64,000 nt of DNA, taken from Chloroflexota bacterium. Its GTDB lineage: Bacteria; Chloroflexota; Dehalococcoidia; JACPEP01. The notes beneath the pieces are model-generated. The model did no database searches. It was given only the letters and a program-made list of their open reading frames with translations, and was not told the DNA's origin. This document shows positions 46,904 through 54,496 of this stretch, in pieces. The translations under genes were made by a program, and so were the position numbers. Position 1 is the stretch's first letter, and each line of letters begins with the position of its first letter. The stretch is from NCBI GenBank assembly GCA_016183425.1, contig JACPEP010000024.1, positions 1 to 64,000 on the forward strand, read 5' to 3'.

Positions 46904-47776
46904 TTATGGACGCACCCTCCTCACTACGGCGTCGCTCATACGGCAGACCAGAGCCATCTCTTTAACGTCATGCACGCGTACCATATGACATCCCTTGGCG
47001 ATGCCTATAGCCACGGTGGCCGCCGAAGCCCAGATACGCTGGGCCACGGGCGCTCCTCGAGGCAGCCCCAGGGCGAACTTACGGGAGGTTCCCAGAAGGA
47101 TAGGCCGCCCCAAAGAGGCCAACTCTTCCAGGCGTCCCAGAAGCTCCAGGTTGTGCTCCCGCGCCTTGCCAAAGCCGATGCCGGGGTCGATAATGATGTT
47201 CTCCCAGGACACCCCCGCCGCCAGGGCCCGCTCCATGCTCCCCTTTAGGCCAGCCGCCACCTCCGCCACCACATCTCGATAGGCCCGGGGCTCCTGGTTA
47301 TGGGTAAGCACCAGGGGCACCCCTGCCTCCGCCGCCACCCGAGCCACTTCCGGGTCTTTCCCCCACACATCGTTGACCATGGCTGCTCCGGCGGCCACTG
47401 CCTGGCGAGCCACCTCTCCCTTGTAGGTATCGACGCTAACGGGAACCCCCACCTTCGCCACCAGCCGTCGAATAGCGGGTATCACCCGCTCCAATTCTGC
47501 CTCCACAGACAGCGCCACCGCCCGGGGCCGGGTGGACTCGCCACCCACATCGACGACGTCCGCTCCTTCAGCCTCCAAGCGCCGCGTCAAAGCCACCGCG
47601 CTATCCACATCCTTGTCCAGGCCATCGCCAGAAAAGGAATCCGGGGTGAGGTTAACGATACCCATGATGTAGGTGCGTTTCCCCCAGTGCAGCTCCCGAC
47701 TCCCACAACGGGTAACGCCCAGGGGCAATTTGTTAGCGTCTGGCGGAAAAGGATTCCCTCCCCTATTTAAATCCAT
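46904..47776 (-). CDS. folP: Dihydropteroate synthase
   Basis: 290 aa. IMGIVNLTPDSFSGDG and the pABA/pterin loop DVGGESTRPRA mark the TIM barrel; later DPGIGFGKAREHN and LGTSRKF are conserved. It joins pterin pyrophosphate and p-aminobenzoate. The N-terminal ~35 residues are unusual, so the true start may be internal. The start overlaps the upstream membrane gene by 10 bp. Confidence 0.94.
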   Translation of the reverse strand: MDLNRGGNPFPPDANKLPLGVTRCGSRELHWGKRTYIMGIVNLTPDSFSGDGLDKDVDSAVALTRRLEAEGADVVDVGGESTRPRAVALSVEAELERVIPAIRRLVAKVGVPVSVDTYKGEVARQAVAAGAAMVNDVWGKDPEVARVAAEAGVPLVLTHNQEPRAYRDVVAEVAAGLKGSMERALAAGVSWENIIIDPGIGFGKAREHNLELLGRLEELASLGRPILLGTSRKFALGLPRGAPVAQRIWASAATVAIGIAKGCHMVRVHDVKEMALVCRMSDAVVRRVRP

Positions 47777-48360
47777 CCGTAAGGCACTATAGCCTTAAAT
47801 GTCCGCCAGGCAAAGAGGGCGGCCAGAACGATGAAAACCAACGCCAGATATATACTGTAGCCTGAAAGCACTCTCAGTCCCATGATTACTGCCGTCAGAA
47901 CCAAAAAAAGGCAGACGGCAGCCAGTCGCCGGCGACGGAAGCGCAGAGCGGCAATACGAGGCCGAACCGCCTCCGGAATAGGAGCGCCGGCGTTTCCCGG
48001 CCCCATCAGCTTCTCGATCTGCGGCTGAATGCTGAAATGAACGTAAGACAAGAGACCTACCAGCAGCAGAAAGGCCACGAGTTTGATAACCAGGGAGGAG
48101 TTGAGAACAAGGGCGCTCCAATCAAAACCATCGGTGCTTATCAGCACCAGACCGGTAACCAGCACCGTACCCAGGTACACATAGCAACGCAGGGGCTGGT
48201 TCTTGAGGAGATTCTCCAGATAGCGGTCGGTGTTAAAATTCATGGGCACCGGGAAACGGGCACGCTCACCAGTAATGATAAGTGCGTACAGGGGCGCCGC
48301 CATGAACACCGCCGCCACCACGTGGAAAAGCTGGAAAATGGCCTTCACCTCCATGGGCAT
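47767..48360 (-). CDS. Integral membrane protein, possibly CopD/DUF2269-like
   Basis: 197 aa with four to five membrane spans: FQLFHVVAAVFMAAPLYALI, YVYLGTVLVTGLVLIS, LVIKLVAFLLLVGLLSYVHF and the last pair LAAVCLFLVLTAVIMGL and YLALVFIVLAALFAW. His in the first helix recalls haem- or copper-related membrane proteins, but family membership is unsure. It is the first gene of the folate transcription unit. Confidence 0.6.
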   Translation of the reverse strand: MPMEVKAIFQLFHVVAAVFMAAPLYALIITGERARFPVPMNFNTDRYLENLLKNQPLRCYVYLGTVLVTGLVLISTDGFDWSALVLNSSLVIKLVAFLLLVGLLSYVHFSIQPQIEKLMGPGNAGAPIPEAVRPRIAALRFRRRRLAAVCLFLVLTAVIMGLRVLSGYSIYLALVFIVLAALFAWRTFKAIVPYGWI

Positions 48361-48551
48361 GTAACACCTCCTTCTTCGCCGCCGTTACCCCATCATGTCT
48401 GGCGGCGAGCCAATTGTAGTACGGTTTGTGAGAAGGTGTCAATCGGGGACTCCAAATGTTGACTAAGAAGGGAAGCGGTCATATGCTAGAGGGGCGAACA
48501 CGGAGGCTAGTAATATTTCCCCGTCGGTATAACGCAGGAAGGCGAGTGGCA

Positions 48552-49808
48552 ATGGCTGGCATGACCATGGCGGAAAAGGTTCTGGCTCGGGCCTCGGGGC
48601 GGGAGAGGGTGGCGGCGGGGGAGTTCGTGGAGGCCAAGATAGACCTGGCCATGATCCACGAGATAACGGGCGCTCCCTCCTGCCTCACCCTTAGGGAGCT
48701 GGGCATCGAGAAGGTCTGGGATCCCGCCCGAATCGTCGTCTTCAACGACCACGCCGTGCCCGCCGACAGCGAGGCCACGGCCACCCTCCAGAAGCACCTC
48801 CGGGAGTTCGTTGGGGACTACGGCATCCTCAATTTCTACGACCTGAGGGACGGCATCTGCCACCAGGTGCTGGCAGAGAAGGGACACGTGCTGCCCGGCA
48901 GCCTCATCGTGGGCACCGATTCCCATAGCTGCACCTACGGCGCTCTGGGGGCCTTCTCCACGGGCATCGGGGCCACAGAGATGGTGCAGGTCTTTGCCAC
49001 TGGCCGGCTGTGGTTCAAGGTGCCCCCTACCATAAAGCTGGTCTACATCGGCCAGCTCCCCCCTGGAGTGACGGCCAAGGACATGGCCCTCATGACGGTG
49101 GGGCGGCTGGGGGCCGACGGCGCTAACTATCGAGGGATAGAGTTCGCCGGGCCTGCCGTGGCGGGAATGGGGATGAGCGACCGTCTCACCCTGTGCAACA
49201 TGGCCAACGAGACGGGGGCCAAGGTGGGGATGGTGGCTGCGGACGGTGTTACCCTGGACTACCTGAGGGATAGAGCGCGTGGCCAGGGGGAGCCGGTGCT
49301 GCCCGATGCCGACGCCACCTACGAGACGACGGTGGAGATGGACGTTTCCCACCTGGAGCCCCAGGTGGCCTGCCACCCGGCGGTGGAGAACGTGAAGCCC
49401 ATCTCGGAGGTGGCGGGGAAGGAGATCCACCAGGCCTTTCTGGGCTCTTGCACCAACGGACGGCTGGAGGACCTGCGCCAGGCGGCGACGGTGCTCAAGG
49501 GGAGGCGAATTCCCCGGGGGGTGCGGATGCTGGTGGTGCCTGCCTCCCAGGAGGTCTATCTGGCGGCCATCAGGGAGGGACTCATCGAGACCTTTCTGGA
49601 GGCGGGAGCGGTGGTCACCAATCCCAACTGCGCCGCCTGCGGCGGCATCCACGGCGGCATCATGGCCCAGGGGGAGGTATGCATCGCCACCACCAATCGA
49701 AACTTCCCCGGCCGCATGGGACGGGGCACGGAGACCTACCTCGCCTCCCCGTCGGTAGTGGCCGCCTCGGCGCTGGCGGGAAAGATCGCCGACCCGCGAC
49801 GGTTGTAG
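48552..49808 (+). CDS. Aconitase-family dehydratase large subunit (LeuC/HacA-like)
   Basis: 418 aa from the ATG at 48552 (MAGMTMAEKVLARASG) with AGGAAGGCGAG upstream. The ATG at 48456 would add a basic, unconserved leader. Fe-S ligand regions are SCTNGR and NPNCAACGG; substrate loops GTDSHSCTYGALGAF and FNDHAVPADSE are conserved. Length fits the archaeal-type isopropylmalate/homoaconitate/2,3-dimethylmalate group. No leuA or leuB is nearby, so I leave the substrate open. Confidence 0.88.
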   Translation: MAGMTMAEKVLARASGRERVAAGEFVEAKIDLAMIHEITGAPSCLTLRELGIEKVWDPARIVVFNDHAVPADSEATATLQKHLREFVGDYGILNFYDLRDGICHQVLAEKGHVLPGSLIVGTDSHSCTYGALGAFSTGIGATEMVQVFATGRLWFKVPPTIKLVYIGQLPPGVTAKDMALMTVGRLGADGANYRGIEFAGPAVAGMGMSDRLTLCNMANETGAKVGMVAADGVTLDYLRDRARGQGEPVLPDADATYETTVEMDVSHLEPQVACHPAVENVKPISEVAGKEIHQAFLGSCTNGRLEDLRQAATVLKGRRIPRGVRMLVVPASQEVYLAAIREGLIETFLEAGAVVTNPNCAACGGIHGGIMAQGEVCIATTNRNFPGRMGRGTETYLASPSVVAASALAGKIADPRRL

Positions 49809-49854
49809 AATCAGTCCCAAACGCAGTGTTTAGCAATGTCACCGCTATGGAAAT

Positions 49855-49969
49855 GTGGGGGTCCAGGGGGCGATGCCCCCTGGCGGGGGTTTGGGGGACA
49901 CCCCCAAATCCCTTCAATCTCCCCCTCTCCCCGCCTTTGGCGGGGAGAGGGGGACAGAGGGGGTGAGGA
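49855..49969. repeat. Composite palindromic repeat between the large and small subunit genes
   Basis: First a GGGGGCGATGCCCCC hairpin with a CGGGGGTTTGGGGGACACCCCC arm, then CTCCCCGCC-TTT-GGCGGGGAG inside GGGGGAC..GAGGGGGTGAGG. Near-identical halves recur at 51290-51420. The GGGGGTGAGG end serves as ribosome site for the next gene. Confidence 0.7.
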
Positions 49970-49971
49970 CT

Positions 49972-50463
49972 ATGAAGATATCTGGCAAGGCCCGCCTGGT
50001 GGGCGACAAGGTCAGCGCCGAGTCCATCCTGCCCTCGGCCTACCTCACGGCTGCCCCCCAGAAGCTAGGCAAACATGCCCTGGAGGGCATTGACCCCACC
50101 TTCGTCCAGCGGGTGGTGCCGGGGGACATCCTGGTGGCGGGGCGGTTCTTCGGCGGCGGCTCCAGCCGGGAGCAGGCCACCCTGGCCCTCAAATACTGCG
50201 GCATCTCGGCGGTGGTGGCCGAGTCCTTCGCCCGCATCTTCTTCCGTAACGCCCTGAATCTGGGATTGCCCGCCCTGGAGTGCTCCTGGAAGGGGCGGGT
50301 GGAGGAGGGGGACGATCTAGCTATCGACGTGGAGGCGGGAGAGGTGCGCAATCTGAGAACCGGAGAGGTCTTCCACGCCCCACCCCTGCCTCCTTTCCTG
50401 ATAAGTCTGTTGGCGGGGGGTGGGCTGATAGAACAAATCAAAAGGCAGGCAGTAGGTCTGTAA
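49972..50463 (+). CDS. Aconitase-family dehydratase small subunit (LeuD/HacB-like)
   Basis: 163 aa from the ATG at 49972. Swivel domain with the substrate loop GRFFGGGSSREQATLALKYCG and AESFARIFFRNALNLGLP. It partners the gene at 48552. The spacer between the subunits is unusually long (163 bp) and filled by a repeat. Confidence 0.88.
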   Translation: MKISGKARLVGDKVSAESILPSAYLTAAPQKLGKHALEGIDPTFVQRVVPGDILVAGRFFGGGSSREQATLALKYCGISAVVAESFARIFFRNALNLGLPALECSWKGRVEEGDDLAIDVEAGEVRNLRTGEVFHAPPLPPFLISLLAGGGLIEQIKRQAVGL

Positions 50464-50520
50464 GGGATGGCCTAAGACCATCCCTAGTAGTCGGGGCCGT
50501 CCCTGACCCCGACCGTCGGC
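50463..50520. repeat. Two adjoining repeat units downstream of the small subunit gene
   Basis: GGGATGGCCTAAGACCATCCC (written in halves: arms GGGATGG and CCATCCC) at 50463-50485, then TAGTCGGGGCCGTCCCTGACC-type sequence. Sister copies lie at 35833, 52119 and 53531. Confidence 0.6.
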
Positions 50521-50537
50521 GTCAAAGGAGGAGAAAG

Positions 50538-51221
50538 ATGCTAGGTATGGAGGAGATCGAAGCCAGGGTGCTGCGCACCCTGGAGGAGAAGGTGGACCCC
50601 GGCCACGCCGCCCTGGTGGTAGTGGACGTCCAGAACGATTTCTGCCACTGGGAGGGGGCTCTGGCCAAGCGGGGGGAGGACGTCTCTGACATCCAGGCCA
50701 TGGTGCCCAACCTGTTGCGCCTTATCGACCGGGCCCGGGAGGAGAAGGTTCCCATCGTCTTTGTCCAGATGGTGAGCAGCCCGTGGACTATTTCTCCAGT
50801 GGCCCTGGAGCGGCGACTGCGTTTCCAGCGGGAGTATCGCATGTCCTGTCAGGAGGGGAGCTGGGGGGCAGAGTTCTACCAGGTGCGCCCCCAGCCGGGG
50901 GAGGTGGTGGTGGTCAAGCACCGCCATAGCGCCTTCGTGGATACCGACCTGGAGCTGATACTGCGCAGCCGGGGCATCAAAACCCTCATCATGACCGGCG
51001 TGGCCACCAATGTCTGCGTGGAGTCCACGGCCCGGGACGGCTTCATGAAGGACTTCTACATCGTCTTTGTCAGCGACGGCGCCGCCTGCACCAGTCGCGA
51101 GGCCCACCAGGCCACCCTGCGCAACATAGAGAACCACTACGGCGCGGTGGTGACGGTTCAGGAGGTAATGACGGCCTGGGCCAAGAAAAAGGCGGCTGCC
51201 CCCCAGGTGGCGGCATCTTAG
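50538..51221 (+). CDS. Isochorismatase-like cysteine hydrolase
   Basis: 227 aa from the ATG at 50538, with AAGGAGGAGAAAG upstream. Catalytic triad Asp in VVDVQNDF, Lys in VVKHRHSAF and Cys in TGVATNVCVESTARD. The family includes ureidoacrylate, maleamate and nicotinamide amidohydrolases; pattern and length are closest to the RutB/biuret-hydrolase-like branch, not certain. With the neighbouring dehydratase and the molybdenum hydroxylase, an N-heterocycle degradation role is conceivable. Confidence 0.85.
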   Translation: MLGMEEIEARVLRTLEEKVDPGHAALVVVDVQNDFCHWEGALAKRGEDVSDIQAMVPNLLRLIDRAREEKVPIVFVQMVSSPWTISPVALERRLRFQREYRMSCQEGSWGAEFYQVRPQPGEVVVVKHRHSAFVDTDLELILRSRGIKTLIMTGVATNVCVESTARDGFMKDFYIVFVSDGAACTSREAHQATLRNIENHYGAVVTVQEVMTAWAKKKAAAPQVAAS

Positions 51222-51239
51222 GTCGGCTTTGGTAGTATA

Positions 51240-51420
51240 GTCTCGCCGGGGTCGAGACGACCCCGACTACAGCTAGAAAAGGGAGACCAGAGGGGCTTCG
51301 CCCCTCTGGCAGGGGTTTCAGGGGCCTGCCCTGAGTCCGTCGAAGGGGTGTCCTCCTGATTCCCAATTCTTCCCCCTCTCCCCGCCTTTGGCGGGGAGAG
51401 GGGGACCGAGACCTGAGCGG
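51240..51420. repeat. Composite palindromic repeats upstream of the CoxG-like gene
   Basis: GGGGTCG-AGA-CGACCCC hairpin near 51249, AGGGGCTTCGCCCCT near 51292, part of a CCGTCGAAGGGG unit near 51331, and CTCCCCGCC-TTT-GGCGGGGAG near 51377. Three families are stacked in 180 bp. Confidence 0.65.
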
Positions 51421-51467
51421 GAGCGAAGGGGGGCGAGGTTCGTGTTTGGATAGGAGAAAGGGTATCG

Positions 51468-51914
51468 ATGCTGTTTGAGCAGAAGTTTGTCGCCCCGGCC
51501 CCCAGGGAGAAGGCATGGGATTTCCTCATGGACGTCGCGACCCTGGCCCAATGCCTTCCCGGCGTGGAGAAGGTGGAAACCATTGACGATACTAACTATA
51601 CCGGCATCCAGAAGGTGAAGATCGGGCCCTTTTCCTTCGCCTTCAACTGGAAGGTGACCCTCACCGAGATGGATCACGACCGCTACACGGCCTCCCTCGT
51701 CGCCCAGGGCACCGACAACCGGGTGGCCAGCTCCGTGCGGGCCAGGATGTCCATGAGCCTGGTGGAGACCTCCCCCCAGGAGACCGAGGTGCGTCTCACC
51801 AGCGACGTCAGCTTCATGGGGAAGCTGGGGCAGCTCGGCTCCGGCCTCATCAGGAGGAAGTCCGAGGAGATGATGAATCAGTTCGCCGCCAACATGGGGC
51901 AGCGGCTGAAGTAG
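51468..51914 (+). CDS. SRPBCC-domain protein, CoxG-like
   Basis: 148 aa. Helix-grip fold with FVAPAPREKAWDFLMDVATLAQCLPGVEKVE, the CoxG-type opening. CoxG proteins anchor or help mature molybdenum CO dehydrogenases. A Mo-hydroxylase large subunit lies at the left edge, but 50 kb away. RBS AGGAGAAAGGG precedes the ATG. Confidence 0.82.
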   Translation: MLFEQKFVAPAPREKAWDFLMDVATLAQCLPGVEKVETIDDTNYTGIQKVKIGPFSFAFNWKVTLTEMDHDRYTASLVAQGTDNRVASSVRARMSMSLVETSPQETEVRLTSDVSFMGKLGQLGSGLIRRKSEEMMNQFAANMGQRLK

Positions 51915-52263
51915 GGGCTTGCCCCTTGATACCCCACACTTATGGTCTTAAACAAAATAAAGTGACATTATCGTGTCATTCTGAGGGAGTGCGGCTGTGT
52001 CATTCTGAGGGAGTCCGCCTAAGGCGGACTCCCTCAGAATCCGGATTCTTCTCCCCGCCATAGGCGGAGATCAGAATGACAGCGCCGTAGCCCCAGGCTT
52101 CAGCCTGGGGTAGCCCATGTAGTCGGCGTCGTCTCTGCCCTCGCCTCGGCGAGTCGCCTTCGGAGACCCGACCGTCTGCATCGGGGACGATGCCGACTAC
52201 CGTCATATTGTCTATACCCCAGGCTTAAGCCTGGGGTATAGTAAAAGTCTAAGGAATAGTGCT
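51915..52263. other. Intergenic region made of stacked palindromes
   Basis: 349 bp with no gene. It contains GTCATTCTGAGGGAG repeats with their complements (51975-52080), CCCCAGGCTTCAGCCTGGGG at 52091-52110, a GTCGGCATCGTCCC-family unit (52119-52202) and CCCCAGGCTTAAGCCTGGGG at 52217-52236. Confidence 0.75.
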
Positions 52264-52282
52264 ATGGACGAATCACAGCTGG
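52139..52282. repeat. 144-bp direct repeat, left copy
   Basis: Identical base for base to 53551-53694. It includes the end of a hairpin repeat, the CCCCAGGCTTAAGCCTGGGG palindrome, the promoter-proximal region and the first six codons of the pentapeptide-repeat gene. Confidence 0.9.
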
Positions 52283-53523
52283 CGCGGCGGCCCGGGGAGG
52301 ACATGTGCCTCTTCCACTCTAAAGACGAGAAGAAGCCCGTGGCGGAGTTCCGCGCCGCCCTGGCGGCAAAGAAAGCAAGTGGGGACGGCAACTATGTGGG
52401 CTTTGTCTTCCCGGAATGGGCCGACTTCAGCGTGGTCACCTTCACCGGGGACGCCGACTTCGGGGAGGCCAACTTCACGGGGGCCGCCCACTTCTTCAGG
52501 GCCACCTTCACCGGGGACGCCAACTTCGGGGAGGCCAACTTCACGGGGGCCGCCGACTTCTGGGGGGCCACCTTCACCGGGGACGCCAACTTCTTCAGGG
52601 CCACCTTCACCGGGGACGCCGACTTCTGGGGGGCCAACTTCACGGGGGCCGCCCACTTCTGGGGGGCGCGACTGGACGGCCCGGGGCGGGTGGTTTTCCA
52701 GGGTGATGAGGAGAAAACAGTATTCCACGGCCGGGCTGACTTCAGGGGGGCTTACTTTGGAACGGTGCTCTTTCGCTCGGTGCATCTAAAAGATGCCACC
52801 TTCGCCGGCTGCTATGGCCTGGAGAAGGTGGAGTTTGATAACGTCACCTGGGGGAGCATAGACCAGCCTTGGCGGGACTGGCCCCTGGCGCGCCGGCTGC
52901 TGCGCTGGCGGCGGGAGAACGTGGTGGGGGACGAGCTTGAGGCCCGCAAAACCAGGAAGGAAGGGGATTTCGCGGTGGCAGAGGGAGTGTACTTTACCCC
53001 AGGAGCAGAGCAGGGCTTCGCGGCGGCGGAGCGGGTGTACCGCATGTTGAGAAAGAGCTATAAAGACCGTGAAGACTACGCCGGGGCCAGGGAGTTCTAC
53101 TTCGGCCAGATGGAGATGCGGCGGCTAGCGAGGAAAGGATGGCGCAAGTGGCTCTCCCTGACCACCGCCTTCTGGCTTCTCAGCGGCTACGGCACCCGGT
53201 GGCGGCGGGCGGCGGGGTGGGCAGTCCTCCTCTTGCTTTTATGGGCACTTCTCTACGCCTTCTCCGGCCTCCGTTTGGCCTCCGACCCTCCCGGAGTAGC
53301 GCATACCCTAGCCCTCTGGGGCGGAACGGGCGCCTTCTTCTGGGACGGGCTGCGTATCATCGGCTACGGCCTCATCCACAGCCTGGAGGCCACCATTGTC
53401 CGCACCGATTTCGCCCGCCCGGCGCACAACTGGGGGTGGCTGTTTCAGACCGTCCAGAACGCCCTGGGGCCCACCATCATCGCCATGCTGGTGCTGGCCA
53501 TCCGGGAGCAGTTCAAGAAGTGA
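52264..53523 (+). CDS. Pentapeptide-repeat protein with C-terminal membrane domain
   Basis: 419 aa. The N-terminal CLFHSKDEKKP stretch resembles other pentapeptide proteins that start with a short Cys/His motif. Residues ~55-140 are seven 11-residue units of type TFTGDADFGEA, encoded by near-identical 33-bp tandem repeats (52431-52670). A helical AAERVYRMLRKSYKDREDY segment follows, then about two to three membrane spans (AGWAVLLLLLWALLYAFSG; ALGPTIIAMLVLAI). Function is unknown; the repeat helix may be a scaffold at the membrane. Confidence 0.85.
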   Translation: MDESQLARRPGEDMCLFHSKDEKKPVAEFRAALAAKKASGDGNYVGFVFPEWADFSVVTFTGDADFGEANFTGAAHFFRATFTGDANFGEANFTGAADFWGATFTGDANFFRATFTGDADFWGANFTGAAHFWGARLDGPGRVVFQGDEEKTVFHGRADFRGAYFGTVLFRSVHLKDATFAGCYGLEKVEFDNVTWGSIDQPWRDWPLARRLLRWRRENVVGDELEARKTRKEGDFAVAEGVYFTPGAEQGFAAAERVYRMLRKSYKDREDYAGAREFYFGQMEMRRLARKGWRKWLSLTTAFWLLSGYGTRWRRAAGWAVLLLLLWALLYAFSGLRLASDPPGVAHTLALWGGTGAFFWDGLRIIGYGLIHSLEATIVRTDFARPAHNWGWLFQTVQNALGPTIIAMLVLAIREQFKK

Positions 53524-53550
53524 GCGCCAAATAGTCGGGGTCGTCCCTGA

Positions 53551-53694
53551 CCTCGCCTCGGCGAGTCGCCTTCGGAGACCCGACCGTCTGCATCGGGGAC
53601 GATGCCGACTACCGTCATATTGTCTATACCCCAGGCTTAAGCCTGGGGTATAGTAAAAGTCTAAGGAATAGTGCTATGGACGAATCACAGCTGG
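53551..53694. repeat. 144-bp direct repeat, right copy
   Basis: Perfect copy of 52139-52282, 1412 bp downstream. It carries a second start-codon region of the pentapeptide gene that leads nowhere. Confidence 0.9.
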
Positions 53695-53738
53695 GGTATA
53701 GTAAAAGTCTAAGGAATAGTGCTATGGACGAATCACAG
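53643..53738. repeat. 48-bp perfect tandem duplication
   Basis: The unit CTGGGGTATAGTAAAAGTCT... to ...GAATCACAG occurs twice head to tail (53643-53690 and 53691-53738). Each unit contains the ATGGACGAATCACAG start of the pentapeptide gene. Confidence 0.9.
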
Positions 53739-53835
53739 CATCGTGTCATTCTTCGGTCGTCCCCGCCAAGGCGGGGATCAGAATGACACAGTGATGGTGT
53801 AGGGGCGGGTTTGAAACCCGCCCTACAGACTCAGG

Positions 53836-53893
53836 CCCTTCGACGAGCTCAGGGCGAGCGGCCATCGTTCATGGTGAGCCCGTCGAACCATGA
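53836..53893. repeat. REP-like TTCGAC/GTCGAA palindrome
   Basis: CCCTTCGACGAGCTCAGGGC and, in opposite sense, CATGGTGAGCCCGTCGAACC. Same family as 23787-23850 and 63398-63461. Confidence 0.75.
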
Positions 53894-53950
53894 GCAGCTA
53901 CCACTCCAGGGTGATAGGTAGGGGATGTTCTGAGACCCCCCACCAATTCC

Positions 53951-53992
53951 TCCCCCTCTCCTTCTAAGGAGAGGGGGATCGAGGGGGTGAGG
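53951..53992. repeat. CCCCCTCTCC palindrome whose tail forms a ribosome site
   Basis: CCCCCTCTCC-TTCTAA-GGAGAGGGGG followed by ATCGAGGGGGTGAGG. The last bases are the only Shine-Dalgarno-like sequence before the ATG at 54002. Confidence 0.65.
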
Positions 53993-54001
53993 TAACGGAC
54001 T

Positions 54002-54496
54002 ATGACCGAGCCGCGCTTTCTCGCCGATGACAACGTAGGCCGACTGGCCCGCTGGCTGCGCGTCCTGGGCTACGATACCCTCTACCTGAAGGGGTTACAG
54101 GACGAGGAGCTCATCGCCGTGGCGGCCCGGGAGGGCAGGGTGCTCCTGACCCGGGACCGGCAACTGGTGAGGCGACGCCTGGCGGCGGCCCGAGGGGCGA
54201 GAACCTTCCTGGTTGGCCCAGAGGACCTGGAGGGGCAGCTACGCCAGGTGGCGGAGGCCTTCGGGCTAGACAAAGGGCAGCGGCCCTTCTCCCGATGCCT
54301 GGAGTGCAACCTGCCTCTGGTGGACCGAGAGAAGGATGAGGTGCGGGGGCGGGTGCCCCCTTACGTCTTCCAGACCCAGGGCCAGTTTCGGGAGTGCCCC
54401 GGCTGCCACCGCCTCTACTGGCGGGGCACCCACTGGGGGCATATGATGAAGAAGGTAGATAGCTTGACCCGCCTGGGCGGGGGAGGTGAAGCGTGA
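54002..54496 (+). CDS. Mut7-C RNase-domain protein (PIN-like plus zinc ribbon)
   Basis: 164 aa. N-terminal PIN-like fold with acidic LADDNVGRLARWLRVLGYDT and LLTRDRQLVRR. The C-terminal zinc ribbon has CLECNLPLV and ECPGCHRLYWRGTHW. This is the Mut7-C family, thought to be RNA nucleases. The stop overlaps the next gene by GTGA, so the two are coupled. Confidence 0.9.
   Translation: MTEPRFLADDNVGRLARWLRVLGYDTLYLKGLQDEELIAVAAREGRVLLTRDRQLVRRRLAAARGARTFLVGPEDLEGQLRQVAEAFGLDKGQRPFSRCLECNLPLVDREKDEVRGRVPPYVFQTQGQFRECPGCHRLYWRGTHWGHMMKKVDSLTRLGGGGEA

Larger units (their letters stand above)
53524..54001. other. Repeat-only intergenic region
   Basis: 478 bp without a gene. In order: a GTCGGCATCGTCCC-family unit, the right 144-bp direct repeat, a 48-bp tandem copy, a GTCATTCT..AGAATGAC unit, GGCGGGTTT-GAAACCCGCC, a TTCGAC REP-like pair (53836-53893), a partial GGGATG unit and CCCCCTCTCC-TTCTAA-GGAGAGGGGG. 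Confidence 0.75.

Noticed and set aside
53643..53738. CRISPR-like repeat
   Set aside because: Only two directly abutting 48-bp copies with no spacers; it is a tandem duplication of a gene start.
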